Shown here: piece by piece, positions 19,664 to 28,933 of the stretch
Layout: every line of letters begins with the position of its first letter
Numbering within the stretch: the stretch's first letter is position 1
Origin: CAYYKK01 sp046351395
Lineage (GTDB): Bacteria; Myxococcota_A; Polyangia; Polyangiales; Polyangiaceae
Length of the DNA: 64,000 bases
Reading direction: 5' to 3'
Assembly (NCBI GenBank): GCA_046351395.1
Contig: JAXLYP010000027.1
Coordinates: 104,077-168,076 of the forward strand
Translations under genes and position numbers: made by a program
Notes under the pieces: model-generated
Told to the model about the DNA's origin: nothing
Database searches by the model: none
Seen by the model: only the letters and a program-made list of their open reading frames with translations

Positions 19664-22600
19664 TCAGCCGCTGACTTGGTGCTTCTTGAAGCCCTTCTGG
19701 CCTTCTTTGGGCGGCGTGAAGTTCGTCTTCTTGCCGTTCCCGTTCGCGCTCTTGTGGCCCTCGCTGATCTGCGACGGCTTCGGTAGCCCGTGGGCCTTCT
19801 GCATCTTCGCGAACATCTGGCTGCAGTTCCGGCACGGCGCGCGCGGGCGATCGTTGTCGGCTTGCATCGTGTCGATCTTCATCTCCGAGAGCGCATTCTG
19901 GAGGCGCGCCTTGCCCTCCGGCGTGTCGTCGAACGGGCCGTGCTTCGCCTCGTACTTGTAGAGGTAGTCCGAGATCGCGCGCGGCTCCGCGCACGCTGCG
20001 GGGTGGCGGTCCCCGTTGCGCGCCTTCTCGAGGCGCTCGTTCGGGTTGACGAACGGCTTCACCACGGGGTGCAGCTCGTCGTACGCCTTCTCGGAGTTCT
20101 TCGTCTTGCCGTTCTCGTCCGGCGTCGACGCGGAGAAGCCCTTGCCCTCGACGCCGCCGCCCGTGACGACGCACTTCATCCCCTCGAGGCCGTCCGGATC
20201 GAACATCTCGAACGGGCTCTGGTTCGCGTACGTGAACGGGCGCGGCCCGCCCTCCATGCCGAGGGGCTCCGGGCTCATGTATCGCCCCGTCGCCGGGTCG
20301 AAGTAGCGGTACCGGTTGTAGTGCAAGCCCGTCTCCGGGTCGAACCAGTGCCCCGCGAAGCGCGCGTTCGTCTGATCCGCCGCGAGCGGCTTCTCGGGCT
20401 CGCCGAACGCGCTGAGGGCGAGCTCCTCGACGATCGACCCCGACGCATCGACGAAGATCTCGGGCGCGTAGCGCTCGTCGAGGAGCGCGAAGCGCCACGC
20501 CTTCGGATCCGCCTTCTCGCCGCGCCGCTCGGCGAAGAGCTCGTACGTCTTCGGGACGTGGGCGTACGTCCGCTCCTCGATGACCGGATCGCCCTTTCGC
20601 TCCGCCTTGCGGCGGAGCTCGTGGACGAGCTCGTCCCCCGACCAGACGAACCGCGTCTCGGTGATCCGACCGCTCGAGGACTTCACGCGCTTCGCCACGC
20701 GCCGCGCGAGCGCGTCGTAGACGAACGTGATCTGCGTGCCGTCCGGCGCCTTCACGTGCGAGAGGTTGCTCGCTCCGTCCCACTCGTAGAGCCAGCGCTG
20801 CGCTCGGTCGCCGAGCCGCCGCTTCTCGATGAGGCGGTGGTGCTTGTCGTATTTGTACTCCCAGCCGTCGTGCTCGACGATGCGCCCGCCCGCGGCGAAC
20901 TTCGCGCCCTTCCCGTCGTCGGCGGCGCCCGCGCCGTCCTGCTTGAAGATCTCCGCGCGCGCGAACGAGGGGATGCGCTCGACGAGCGCGTTCACGGGGT
21001 CGTACCGGAACTCGACGGTCCCGCGATCGCGGTCCCGCGTGCGGAGGATGAACCCGTCGTTCCGTCGCACGTAGGTCTGCTCGACGTTCGCGCGCGGGGA
21101 CGGCAGCGAGAGCCCCTCGGCGGCGGCCTCCGCCATCGCGCGCGACGCGGCGGCGCTGAAGACGCGCCGGTCGGTGATGAACCCGAGCTTGTCGCGGGAG
21201 AGGCGGACCTCCGCGCCGTCCGGGAGGCGCCGCCCCTTCTCCAAGCCGTCGAGGCCGTACTCGATGCTCGAGGAGACGCCGTCGAGCGTGATCGACGTCG
21301 CCTGCCCCATGACGTCGTACTGGAAGGAGCGCGCGTGACCGAGGGTCGTGCGGATCTCCGTCGCGTCTCCGCGGACGCTGAAGGTCCGATCGATCGCGTG
21401 CTCCTCGTCCGCGTACTTCTGGCTCTCGCGGATCATGTTGCCGCGGCGGTCGTACTCGAACGAGCACGTCACCTTGTTGTTCGCCGCCTTCACGAGGCGG
21501 CCGACGGCGTCGTATTCGAACGACTCGACGACGTCGTCGTCGAAGTTGCGCGACACGATGCGGCCCGCGGGGTCGTACTCGATCGAGGTCGTGTGGTACC
21601 CGCTCTTCAGCTGGGTGAGCTCGCCGACGGAGTCGACCTTGTACGCGAGGCGTCGGCCGTCGAACGTGATCTCCTCGACGATGCGCCCCGCCGGGCTCCG
21701 GATGAACCGGTGCTCCTCGCCCTTCTCGTTGATCACGCGGACCATGTCGCACTCGCGGTCGTACCGGAAGCGCGCGGTCGTCCCGTCGGGGCGGCCGACG
21801 GCGTAGACCTCTTTGTAGCCGCCCCAATGGAGCGTGAACGTCGAGCCGCTCTCGTACGTGATGCGGGTCATGTTCCCGTCGTTGTCGTACGCGAACGTGC
21901 GCGCGGACCCGTCGGGGTACGTGATCTCGATCATGCGGCTCATCGGGTCGTACGTGACGCGCGTCTCGCCGCCGAGCTCGTCGAACGTGCGGGTGACGCG
22001 GCCGAGGAAGTCGTACTCGATGTGCCGCGTGCCGCCGTTCGGCTCGCGGACGGAGACGCGGTTGCAATGCGCGTCGTACGTCATCATCGTGGACGCGCCG
22101 TCCGGCAGGATCGCGCGCGTGAGGTTGCCGCGCGCGTCGTACTCGTACTGGAGGAGCGGGCCCTCGTCGTCCGACGCGAGGACGACGTCCCCCTGCTGGT
22201 TCGACTCGTAGCGGAGCGTGTGCCCCAGGGCGTTCGTCACGAGGGCGAGCGCGCCGCGCTCGTCGTACGCGTACTGCATCACCTCGCCGAGCGGGTTCGT
22301 CGCCTTGCGGACGCGGCCGAAGCGGTCTCGCTCCCACGTCCACTCGCTGCCGCGCGCGTCCTTGTACCCGATGACGCGCCCCCAATCGTCGTACTTGTTC
22401 GTGTGCGCGCCGCCGCCGTAGATCGCTTTGTCGAACTTGCCCTGCGAGTTCGCGACGTAGCGCTTCGCGTCCCGGGAGTTCACGACCTCGATGTAGTCGC
22501 CATCGCGGTGGATCTTCACGTGCAGCACGCCCTTCGCGCGCGTGCCGTCCGCGAGCTTGTCGCTCGTCCCCTCGTCGAGGATCGCGTCCGTCTCGTTGCC

Positions 22601-23590
22601 CCGCGTGACCCAGGTCTCGACGCAGCGGTAGCGCTTGTCGTACGCGTAGTGCGTCGTCCGTCCGCCGGGCGTCGTCTCCTCGACGAGGTGGTGATCCTTG
22701 TAGACGTACCGGTGGCTCGCGCCCGTCGCGTCCCACACGCGGACGAGGTCGCCCGCGTCGTCGTACTCGTATTGATGGAAGCGGTAGCTGCTCGACGTGT
22801 GCGGGTTCCTCACGGAGAAGCCGCTGATGCGCCCGCTCGGCGCGCGCTCGACGACGATCTCGCGCGCGACGGAGTCGGTGATGCGCTCGAGGCGGCCGCG
22901 CGCGTCCCCCGTCACGGGCACGTAGTGGAGCTCGATCGCGTTGCCGTAGGCGTCCGCGACGCGCGTGAGCTGGAACACGTCCGACCCGGGGACGATCTCT
23001 TTGAAGTAGCGCGTCGGCCCCTCGTGCTCCCGGATCCGGTACACGCCCTCGATGCGATCGAGCAGCCCGTGGTCGAGCGTCGTCACCGCGTCCGCCGCCG
23101 GGATGGGCAGGTCGACCTTCGTGCCGTCCGCGCCGAGGATGGAGAGGTGGTTGCGAGCGACCTGGATTTCCCACCCGAGCGAGTGCGACCAACCGTGCCC
23201 GAGCCCGCGATCGCGGTCCGCCGCGGCGGACGTGTACGTGCGCTCGATGCGCAGCGGCAGCGGCCCCGAGAGCGCGAGATCCGTCTTCGCGATCGTGAAG
23301 ACGCGCCCCGTGATCGCGTCCACGGGGTCGCCCGCGGTCACCGATCCGGCGCTGCCGTGCTCGGGGTTCGGGCACCCGCCGCCCGATCCAGCGCCGCACG
23401 ACGTCGCGCCTTTGCCGTCTCCGTCGAAGCCGTCCCCCGTGCCGCCCCCCGTCCCCGGGCCGTTCGTGCTGCCATCGCCGGGACCATCCCCGCCGCTTCC
23501 GCCCGTCCCGCCACCGCCCGCAGCAGTGGCCATCGTGGGGCACATGCCGGGGATCGGGACCATGTTCGGGGCGGGCGCTGTCCGCGGCAT
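19664..23590 (-). CDS. RHS-repeat polymorphic toxin with C-terminal nucleic-acid-deaminase-like domain
   Basis: 1308 residues. A short PAAR-like head (PNMVPIPGMCPTM) and a Gly-rich linker lead to the DUF6531-type AGDPVDAITGRVFT, then about 1000 residues of RHS/YD repeats (many GxxxxYxYDxxGRL units) and the core-ending box RYFDPATGRYMSPEP...DPDGLEG. The last ~120 residues are a variable tip with Cys1200-Ala-Glu1202 and PCRNC (1252-1256), the zinc/Glu pattern of cytidine-deaminase-fold toxins (YwqJ-like group). ATG 23590 is chosen because AGGAG lies 6 nt upstream; the longer TTG form at 23674 has no such site. No immunity gene follows; the next gene is fumarase. Confidence 0.9.
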   Translation of the reverse strand: MPRTAPAPNMVPIPGMCPTMATAAGGGGTGGSGGDGPGDGSTNGPGTGGGTGDGFDGDGKGATSCGAGSGGGCPNPEHGSAGSVTAGDPVDAITGRVFTIAKTDLALSGPLPLRIERTYTSAAADRDRGLGHGWSHSLGWEIQVARNHLSILGADGTKVDLPIPAADAVTTLDHGLLDRIEGVYRIREHEGPTRYFKEIVPGSDVFQLTRVADAYGNAIELHYVPVTGDARGRLERITDSVAREIVVERAPSGRISGFSVRNPHTSSSYRFHQYEYDDAGDLVRVWDATGASHRYVYKDHHLVEETTPGGRTTHYAYDKRYRCVETWVTRGNETDAILDEGTSDKLADGTRAKGVLHVKIHRDGDYIEVVNSRDAKRYVANSQGKFDKAIYGGGAHTNKYDDWGRVIGYKDARGSEWTWERDRFGRVRKATNPLGEVMQYAYDERGALALVTNALGHTLRYESNQQGDVVLASDDEGPLLQYEYDARGNLTRAILPDGASTMMTYDAHCNRVSVREPNGGTRHIEYDFLGRVTRTFDELGGETRVTYDPMSRMIEITYPDGSARTFAYDNDGNMTRITYESGSTFTLHWGGYKEVYAVGRPDGTTARFRYDRECDMVRVINEKGEEHRFIRSPAGRIVEEITFDGRRLAYKVDSVGELTQLKSGYHTTSIEYDPAGRIVSRNFDDDVVESFEYDAVGRLVKAANNKVTCSFEYDRRGNMIRESQKYADEEHAIDRTFSVRGDATEIRTTLGHARSFQYDVMGQATSITLDGVSSSIEYGLDGLEKGRRLPDGAEVRLSRDKLGFITDRRVFSAAASRAMAEAAAEGLSLPSPRANVEQTYVRRNDGFILRTRDRDRGTVEFRYDPVNALVERIPSFARAEIFKQDGAGAADDGKGAKFAAGGRIVEHDGWEYKYDKHHRLIEKRRLGDRAQRWLYEWDGASNLSHVKAPDGTQITFVYDALARRVAKRVKSSSGRITETRFVWSGDELVHELRRKAERKGDPVIEERTYAHVPKTYELFAERRGEKADPKAWRFALLDERYAPEIFVDASGSIVEELALSAFGEPEKPLAADQTNARFAGHWFDPETGLHYNRYRYFDPATGRYMSPEPLGMEGGPRPFTYANQSPFEMFDPDGLEGMKCVVTGGGVEGKGFSASTPDENGKTKNSEKAYDELHPVVKPFVNPNERLEKARNGDRHPAACAEPRAISDYLYKYEAKHGPFDDTPEGKARLQNALSEMKIDTMQADNDRPRAPCRNCSQMFAKMQKAHGLPKPSQISEGHKSANGNGKKTNFTPPKEGQKGFKKHQVSG

Positions 23591-23754
23591 GAGGAGCTCC
23601 TGGGTCCGGGCGAGCCGAACGCTGAAGGGGTCGACGGGCCGCTCAATGATTGCGGAGGTGAGGCGCGGCGGCAACCCGTGAGATCCAACGAGCGCCGTTC
23701 GCGCGGCGCCGGTTCCAGCGGCGAACGCTGCGCGCAGGAACGCGGCGGGTCTCG

Positions 23755-25273
23755 CTACTTTCCGAACCGCCCGTAGATCGACTTCTTCACCGCGGGCGCC
23801 GCCTGGCGCGCCGTCGCGATGGTGGGCGGCGCGGCGGGCGCCGCGAAAGGCCGCGATGGTGGGGGCTCGTCGGCCTTGCGCCAGGCGACGCGCGTCGGGA
23901 CGACCTGCGGCGGGGGCGGGGCGGGCGGCGCGCGCGGCGCCGTGGGCTCCTCGGTGATCGGGTCGACGATGCCGGCGGCGGCGGCGATGCTGGGGGCCGC
24001 TGGAGCGGCGGGAGGCACGGTGAGGTCGAGCGTCTGGTCGAAGAGGGGGTTCGCGGGGACGAACGGGCCGCGGCGCGCGTTCGGCGGATCGTCGGCGGTG
24101 ACCTCGTCCTCGCCCGTATCCCAGGGGGCGCCCGGGATCGCCGCGGGCGGAGCCGTGTCGAGGCGCGCCGGGCGCGGCCCTCCGACACGGGGGAACGGCA
24201 GCGATCTCGCGTCGACCGCCCCCTCCATGACGACGGTCGTGATGAGCGACGCGCCCGCCGGCGGAGCCCCTTCGAGCACGAGGGTGGCGGGCGCGGGGTC
24301 GTTCTGTGAGCCGTCCTCCATGACGAGCGTGCCGTGTTCGCCGCGGGGAGGCACGGCGAGCGGGGCCGTCGGCGAGTCGGGGAACACGAACGGGACATCC
24401 GGGCGCTCGACCCCGGCCGCGAACTGCGCGCCTTCGAGCGAGCGCTCGTCCGGGAGCGCGAGCGACCCTCGATACACGATGGACGCGCGCTCGCTGTCAC
24501 CGTCGACGAGCAACGTGTCGGGGACGAGGTCGAGCCGAGTCGCGGCTTGCCCGGCGAAGCGACAGAGCGCGGCCGCGCGCAGCTCGGGCAGCTGCGCCGC
24601 GAAGCGCGGCCTCCCCCGGAGGAGCCCCTCGAGGAACAACGTCTCGCCTCCCGCGAGGCGAGCGATCTGCTGATCGGCGAGCGCCACTTGGAACGCGTCG
24701 TCGATGCCGGGGGGCAAGTCCGGGATGGGCGCTTGGAACACGTGCCGGATCCCCCGGAGCAGCGGGTCTGCGCGTGCGCCACATCCACGACGTGGGACCG
24801 AACCCGGCGGGCTCCCCCGACGAAGACGCGTTGAGCACGCTCGGCGTGTCGACGCCGAACGGGTTCCGATCTTCCGTCGGACCGCCGAGGGCGTTCTCGA
24901 ACACGATCGGCACGTCGTTGAACCCCTCGCCGATCACGCGGAGCGTCTTGTCGACGAGCGGACGTCCGTCGCGAAAGAGCGCGAGGCGAACGGCGAGCTC
25001 GTTGGCCGGGTGAGCCGTGTGTGCGCTGCCCACGAAGCAGACGTCCGCGCGCGCCTTGAGCGGCGCGGTGTCCGTCGGCTCGCGGACGCTGCGATTGGCG
25101 TTCCCGCGGTAATGCAGCTCGCTGAAGCGAACGGGCACGGGGTCCGCCGGCTCCATCGTGTTGCGACCGAGCGCGAACGTGCTCTTCACGACGATCGTCG
25201 CCCTGAGCACGCCCGCCCGTCGCCACGGCACGAGCGCCGTCGCGACGCGCCCAATCGCTGCAACCGAGGTCAA
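23755..25273 (-). pseudogene. DUF2169 protein, interrupted by one frameshift
   Basis: From a TTG at 25273 the frame gives a normal DUF2169 beginning (VLRATIVVKSTFAL, then ENALGGPTEDRNPFGVDTPS and AGFGPTSWMW). Near 24745-24775 the homology jumps to another frame, which continues to 23755 with PDLPPGIDDAFQVALADQQI and LVPDTLLVDGDSERASIVYRGSLAL and ends in the basic KKSIYGRFGK tail. A one-base deletion, for instance in the G run near 24751, would join both parts into about 505 residues. DUF2169 proteins accompany VgrG genes in T6SS clusters, where they are thought to be adaptors. Could be a base-calling error or true inactivation. It precedes the RHS gene and may serve it. Confidence 0.75.
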
Positions 25274-25281
25274 AGTATTCC

Positions 25282-25409
25282 CCTCGCTCGCCGGCTCGCT
25301 CGGTTCCGGAGGGCTCCGCCCTCCGGGCCGCTCTCCTCGCTGGCGCTCCGTTCGCTCCTCCCGCGGTCAGAGGGGCTGCCGCCCCCTCCGACACCTCCCT
25401 GTTCCTTGG
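25282..25409 (+). repeat. ~128-bp direct repeat, copy 1
   Basis: Starts CCTCGCTCGCCGGCTCGCTC and ends near CTCCCTGTTCCTTGG. It is closely similar over its whole length to the copy at 25462-25590. A partial copy follows at 25431-25451. Confidence 0.75.
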
Positions 25410-25461
25410 AAGGGCGTCGTGTTTGGGGCGCTCGGTTCCGGAGGGCTCTCCCTAATGTGGG

Positions 25462-25590
25462 CCTCGCTCGCAGGCTCGCTCGGTTCCGAAGGGCCTGCCC
25501 TCCGGGCCGCTCTCTCCGCTGGCGCTCCGTTCGCTCCTCCCGGGTCGGGAGGGGGCTCGCGCCCCTCCGACACCTCCCCTTGTTGCTTGG
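25462..25590 (+). repeat. ~128-bp direct repeat, copy 2
   Basis: Starts CCTCGCTCGCAGGCTCGCTC and ends near CTCCCCTTGTTGCTTGG. It shares the central words GGGCCGCTCT and GGCGCTCCGTTCGCTCCTCC with copy 1. A third partial start occurs at about 25610-25650. Confidence 0.75.
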
Positions 25591-25744
25591 GCGCTTCTTC
25601 CCTTGTCGGCCCCGCTCGCGGGCTCGCTCGGTTCCGGAGGGGTTCTCGCGTCCTCATGGGAGGGCGCTCATGACTGGGTGGGCTCTTTGCTCAGGCGGCG
25701 ATCGCCGAGCTCGATGACGATGCCAGAGGCGGTCTTGATTCGGT

Positions 25745-27121
25745 TCAGGGTGTGGCTGGTGGCGTCGACGGGGAGCGGGTGACGGGGTTGGGCGCGGCGC
25801 CGACGATGATGGGACGGTCGGGGTCGCCGTCGATGAAGGCGAGGAGCACCTCGATGCCGGGCTTGAGCGGGAAGTGCATGCCGTAGTCGGGGCCGGTGTG
25901 AGGCTGCGCCATACGGATCCAGCGGGAGGCGAGCTTTCCGCTCGAGTCGGCGGTGTCGTGCAGGAGCTTCACGATGTACCGACCCTCCGTGTCGAGCTGG
26001 GCGTACTGGTGCACGCCGCGCGTGGCGTCGTCGACGATGCCGCTCACCACGCCGTGGATCTTCGGGCGCGCGGTTCGGCGCGCGGGGCGGAACGTTCGAT
26101 CCGCGGGGATGGCGCGGAACGAGAGCGTGTACGCCTCGGCGGCGCGCTCGTGCGCGATCTGTTGGAAGCGGTGGTGGACCTCGGTGACGACGAGATCGAG
26201 ATCGCCCTGGACCCGGTGGCCCGTGACGCTGACGCGCGTCGCTGGGGCGAGCGTGGGCACCGTGGCGACGGCGCGGTAAACGAGCGTCGACGCGTGACGC
26301 TCCTCGGCGCGGATCTTCGCGAGCTCCTTGCCCTCCTCCTGGGTCTTGTGGTGCGTGCCGTACTCCACGACGCCGCCCCCGTAGCCACTCGGGATCTTCT
26401 CCTCCGCGGAGAGATCCAGCAGGGGTCGGCGGTAGTTGTAGTCCTGGACGACGTACGTCGCAGGGGCGAGGCGGTGCTCCACCGCGAGGTCGCGCACGCG
26501 CACGCGATCCCCGCGCGCCTCGAACGCGAGCTCGCGCGGCTCGTGGACGTCGAACGCGCCGTTCGAATCCGTGAGGACCATCACGTCCGCGCCCTTGTCC
26601 GCGTCGAACGCGAACGAGAACGAGATGCCCTCGTGCTCGAGCAAGCGCGACACGAACGCGAGGTCGCTCTCCTTGTACTGCGTGACGAACTCCTTCTTCG
26701 GGTACGTCTTCGCGAGGCGGAGGACGAGCGCGTCGCCGAGGCCACAGAGCTCGAGCTTCTCCGCGACGATCTCGGGGATGGATCGATCGAGGTAGACCTC
26801 CTGGGACTCGACGAACGTGAGCCGGAACGCGCGCGGCGAGACGACGAGAAGGAACGTGCGCGTCTGCCCCTCGGCGTCCGAGAGCTCGTCGAGCGCGGAG
26901 ACCATGCCGTGCACGCGCCGCTGCTCGACGCCCGCATCCGTGAACACGACGTCGACCTCCGAGCCGACGACCGCCCCGGGATCGAAGCTCGCGGCGGCGT
27001 CCACGTGCACCGTGAGCTCGAACTCGAAGAGGCGTGAGATCCACTCGCGACCCTCGAGGCGCGAGACGCGCACTCCGTCGCCCGCGCCCTCGATCCTCAC
27101 GCTGCGCGACTCGTCGACCAT
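25745..27121 (-). CDS. VgrG (T6SS spike protein), 3' end frameshifted and truncated
   Basis: 458 residues in the intact frame. It has the VgrG layout: gp27-like part with LFEFELTVHV, QRRVHGMVSALDEL, PRAFRLT and VTQYKESDLAFVSRLLEHEGISF, then the gp5 OB part with GRYIVKLLHDT, RMAQPHTGPDYGMHFPLKPG and EVLLAFIDGDPDRPIIVGAAPNPVT. At about 25770 the reading frame ends early, but the next frame continues the family sequence (VDATSHTLNRIKTASGIVIEL) to a stop at 25668. One missing C in a C4 run explains this. Even so there is no beta-helix. VgrG trimers tip the T6SS tube. It is divergent from the gene at 27163. Confidence 0.88.
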   Translation of the reverse strand: MVDESRSVRIEGAGDGVRVSRLEGREWISRLFEFELTVHVDAAASFDPGAVVGSEVDVVFTDAGVEQRRVHGMVSALDELSDAEGQTRTFLLVVSPRAFRLTFVESQEVYLDRSIPEIVAEKLELCGLGDALVLRLAKTYPKKEFVTQYKESDLAFVSRLLEHEGISFSFAFDADKGADVMVLTDSNGAFDVHEPRELAFEARGDRVRVRDLAVEHRLAPATYVVQDYNYRRPLLDLSAEEKIPSGYGGGVVEYGTHHKTQEEGKELAKIRAEERHASTLVYRAVATVPTLAPATRVSVTGHRVQGDLDLVVTEVHHRFQQIAHERAAEAYTLSFRAIPADRTFRPARRTARPKIHGVVSGIVDDATRGVHQYAQLDTEGRYIVKLLHDTADSSGKLASRWIRMAQPHTGPDYGMHFPLKPGIEVLLAFIDGDPDRPIIVGAAPNPVTRSPSTPPATP

Positions 27122-27162
27122 GCGACGTATTGTCGGTGGCTCCGAGGTGACGTCAAGGAGGC

Positions 27163-28929
27163 GTGGACGACCCCGAGCGAGGCGTGCACCATGCGTCGAT
27201 GCCGACGCACGACGGTGCCCCAACGGACGATTCGCTCGAGCATCACCACGTGCCCGGGAAGCCGGTGCTCGTGACGACGCAAGACGAGCAGAAGTATCTG
27301 CTCCTCAAGGTCCCCGACTTCGCGACCGACATCGCGGGGGACCCGAGCGATCCCAACTCGCCGCATCGCAGCCGCTACGGCGAGCCGATGACGTCGTACC
27401 TGCGGCTCGGCGCGGCGTCGCTCGATCGCGAGCCCGGCGACGAGCTCGTCCCGTACGCGTTCATGGCCGGTCCCGCGGGGACGGTGTCGACGTACGACGG
27501 CGATCCGAGCGAGTTCTGGGACGACCCCGACGCGCTCAAGAAGTACACGGCGTTCATCGACGACGAGCGCAACCGCGGCCTCGGCAACGTGGAGCCCACG
27601 GGCGCGGGTGGGCACGGCATGACGATCGAGCAGCGCCGCCGACTGCACAGCGATCACCTGATGGCGCGCGGGGGATGGCGCGATCACTCCGACGGCAACC
27701 GGATCACGACGACCTACGGCGACAAGGTCGAGGTCATCCGGGGCAACTACAAGCTCGTCGTCCTCGGCCGGCAGGACGACGGAGGAAACGCGATCGGTCA
27801 CGACATGACCGGCAATCACCTGCAGGACTATGCGCAGGCGACGATGCCGGGCGCGTCCGTCACGGTCGAGTGGATCCAGAACGGCTATGTCCCTCCCGCG
27901 CCCGTCCCGCTCGTCGACGCGAAGTGCTCCGACCCCGCGCACCCCACGGCGCCGCCCGCACCCACCGCCGACACCGAGCGCTACACCGGCGGCGCGTGGC
28001 TCCTCATCAACTCGACGGAGCGCGTCTACCAATACAGCCGCAACGCCGGGAACTTCCGCGAGCAGATCTGGGGGGACATCAACGAGACGTACATCGGGTC
28101 GGAGAACCCCGAGCGCGTCGGCACGACGCCGTGCGCGGGCTACCTCGGTCACCCCGTGACCGACGGCGCGACCCACCAGATCGGCGAGCCGACGGTGAAG
28201 CCCGAGTTCGTCGATCGCGTGCGCCCGTCGTCGATCGGCCTGCCGCGAGGCAACCCCATCATCATCGAGAAGACCTGGGCCTCGAGGATCGAGGGCTACA
28301 CGGGGAGCCCCGCGTGGCGCATCCCGAGCATCCACGAAGAGACGTGGGCCGTGAGCGTGAAGAGCGTCACGGACGTGAACGGCAGCGTCGAAGAGAAGAG
28401 CCACATCGTCGGGCCCGTCACGTCGACGAGCGTGCACGTCGGGAACACGTCCGAGACGACGACCACGACGGGCAACACCGTGTCGACGACGACGATCAAC
28501 GGGAACGTCCTCGAGACCACGACGAACGTCGGCACCGTCACCGAGATCTCGACCATCGGCGGGGTGAAGACGTCCGTCGAGACGCTCGCCGACGTGCACG
28601 AGTTCTCGACCGCCGGGCTGAAGACGGACGTGTCCCTCTCCGTCGGCTCGGCGGAGGTCTCCATCACCGGCATCGCCGCGGAGGTCGGGATCACGGGCGG
28701 CAAGCTCGCGGTGGACGTGACCGGCGCGATCGCGGAGATCACGGTCGCGCTCGCGAAGCTCACCGCCGAGGTGAACATCATCTACCTCGAGCTCTACACC
28801 GGCATCCACTACACCTTCGAGGCGTCGAAGGGCGCGAAGTACACGCCGGACGGCGAAGAGGTCGCGATCACGAAGAAGACGACCACCGGCACGAACAACG
28901 TCACGTGCGTCTCCTACAAGATCAACTGA
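27163..28929 (+). CDS. T6SS-associated protein with beta-helix-like Thr/Val/Gly repeats (unrecognised)
   Basis: 588 residues. No catalytic motif is seen. Residues 30-330 are mixed, with recognisable segments GDKVEVIRGNYKLVVLGRQ and GNPIIIEKTWASRIEGYTG; residues about 395-560 are low-complexity strands (TTTTGNTVSTTTINGNVLETTT, SITGIAAEVGITGGKLAVDVTG), the periodic pattern of a beta-helix or needle as in VgrG tails and phage spikes. It is head-to-head with the tail-less VgrG (41 bp apart), so it could supply the missing spike extension in trans; this is inference. GTG 27163 is taken, but ATG 27199 is equally plausible. Confidence 0.65.
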   Translation: MDDPERGVHHASMPTHDGAPTDDSLEHHHVPGKPVLVTTQDEQKYLLLKVPDFATDIAGDPSDPNSPHRSRYGEPMTSYLRLGAASLDREPGDELVPYAFMAGPAGTVSTYDGDPSEFWDDPDALKKYTAFIDDERNRGLGNVEPTGAGGHGMTIEQRRRLHSDHLMARGGWRDHSDGNRITTTYGDKVEVIRGNYKLVVLGRQDDGGNAIGHDMTGNHLQDYAQATMPGASVTVEWIQNGYVPPAPVPLVDAKCSDPAHPTAPPAPTADTERYTGGAWLLINSTERVYQYSRNAGNFREQIWGDINETYIGSENPERVGTTPCAGYLGHPVTDGATHQIGEPTVKPEFVDRVRPSSIGLPRGNPIIIEKTWASRIEGYTGSPAWRIPSIHEETWAVSVKSVTDVNGSVEEKSHIVGPVTSTSVHVGNTSETTTTTGNTVSTTTINGNVLETTTNVGTVTEISTIGGVKTSVETLADVHEFSTAGLKTDVSLSVGSAEVSITGIAAEVGITGGKLAVDVTGAIAEITVALAKLTAEVNIIYLELYTGIHYTFEASKGAKYTPDGEEVAITKKTTTGTNNVTCVSYKIN

Positions 28930-28933
28930 TCCC

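Larger units (their letters stand above)
25274..25667. other. Repeat-filled gap between VgrG remnant and DUF2169 gene
   Basis: No gene can be supported. The stretch is made of two ~128-bp direct repeats and two partial copies (listed separately) rich in the words GCTCGCTCGGTTCCG and CTCCGACACCTCCC. It replaces the region where the 3' part of a full-length vgrG would be expected. Confidence 0.6.

Noticed and set aside
25274..25667. Insertion sequence in the VgrG/DUF2169 gap
   Set aside because: No transposase frame and no terminal inverted repeats; direct repeats only.
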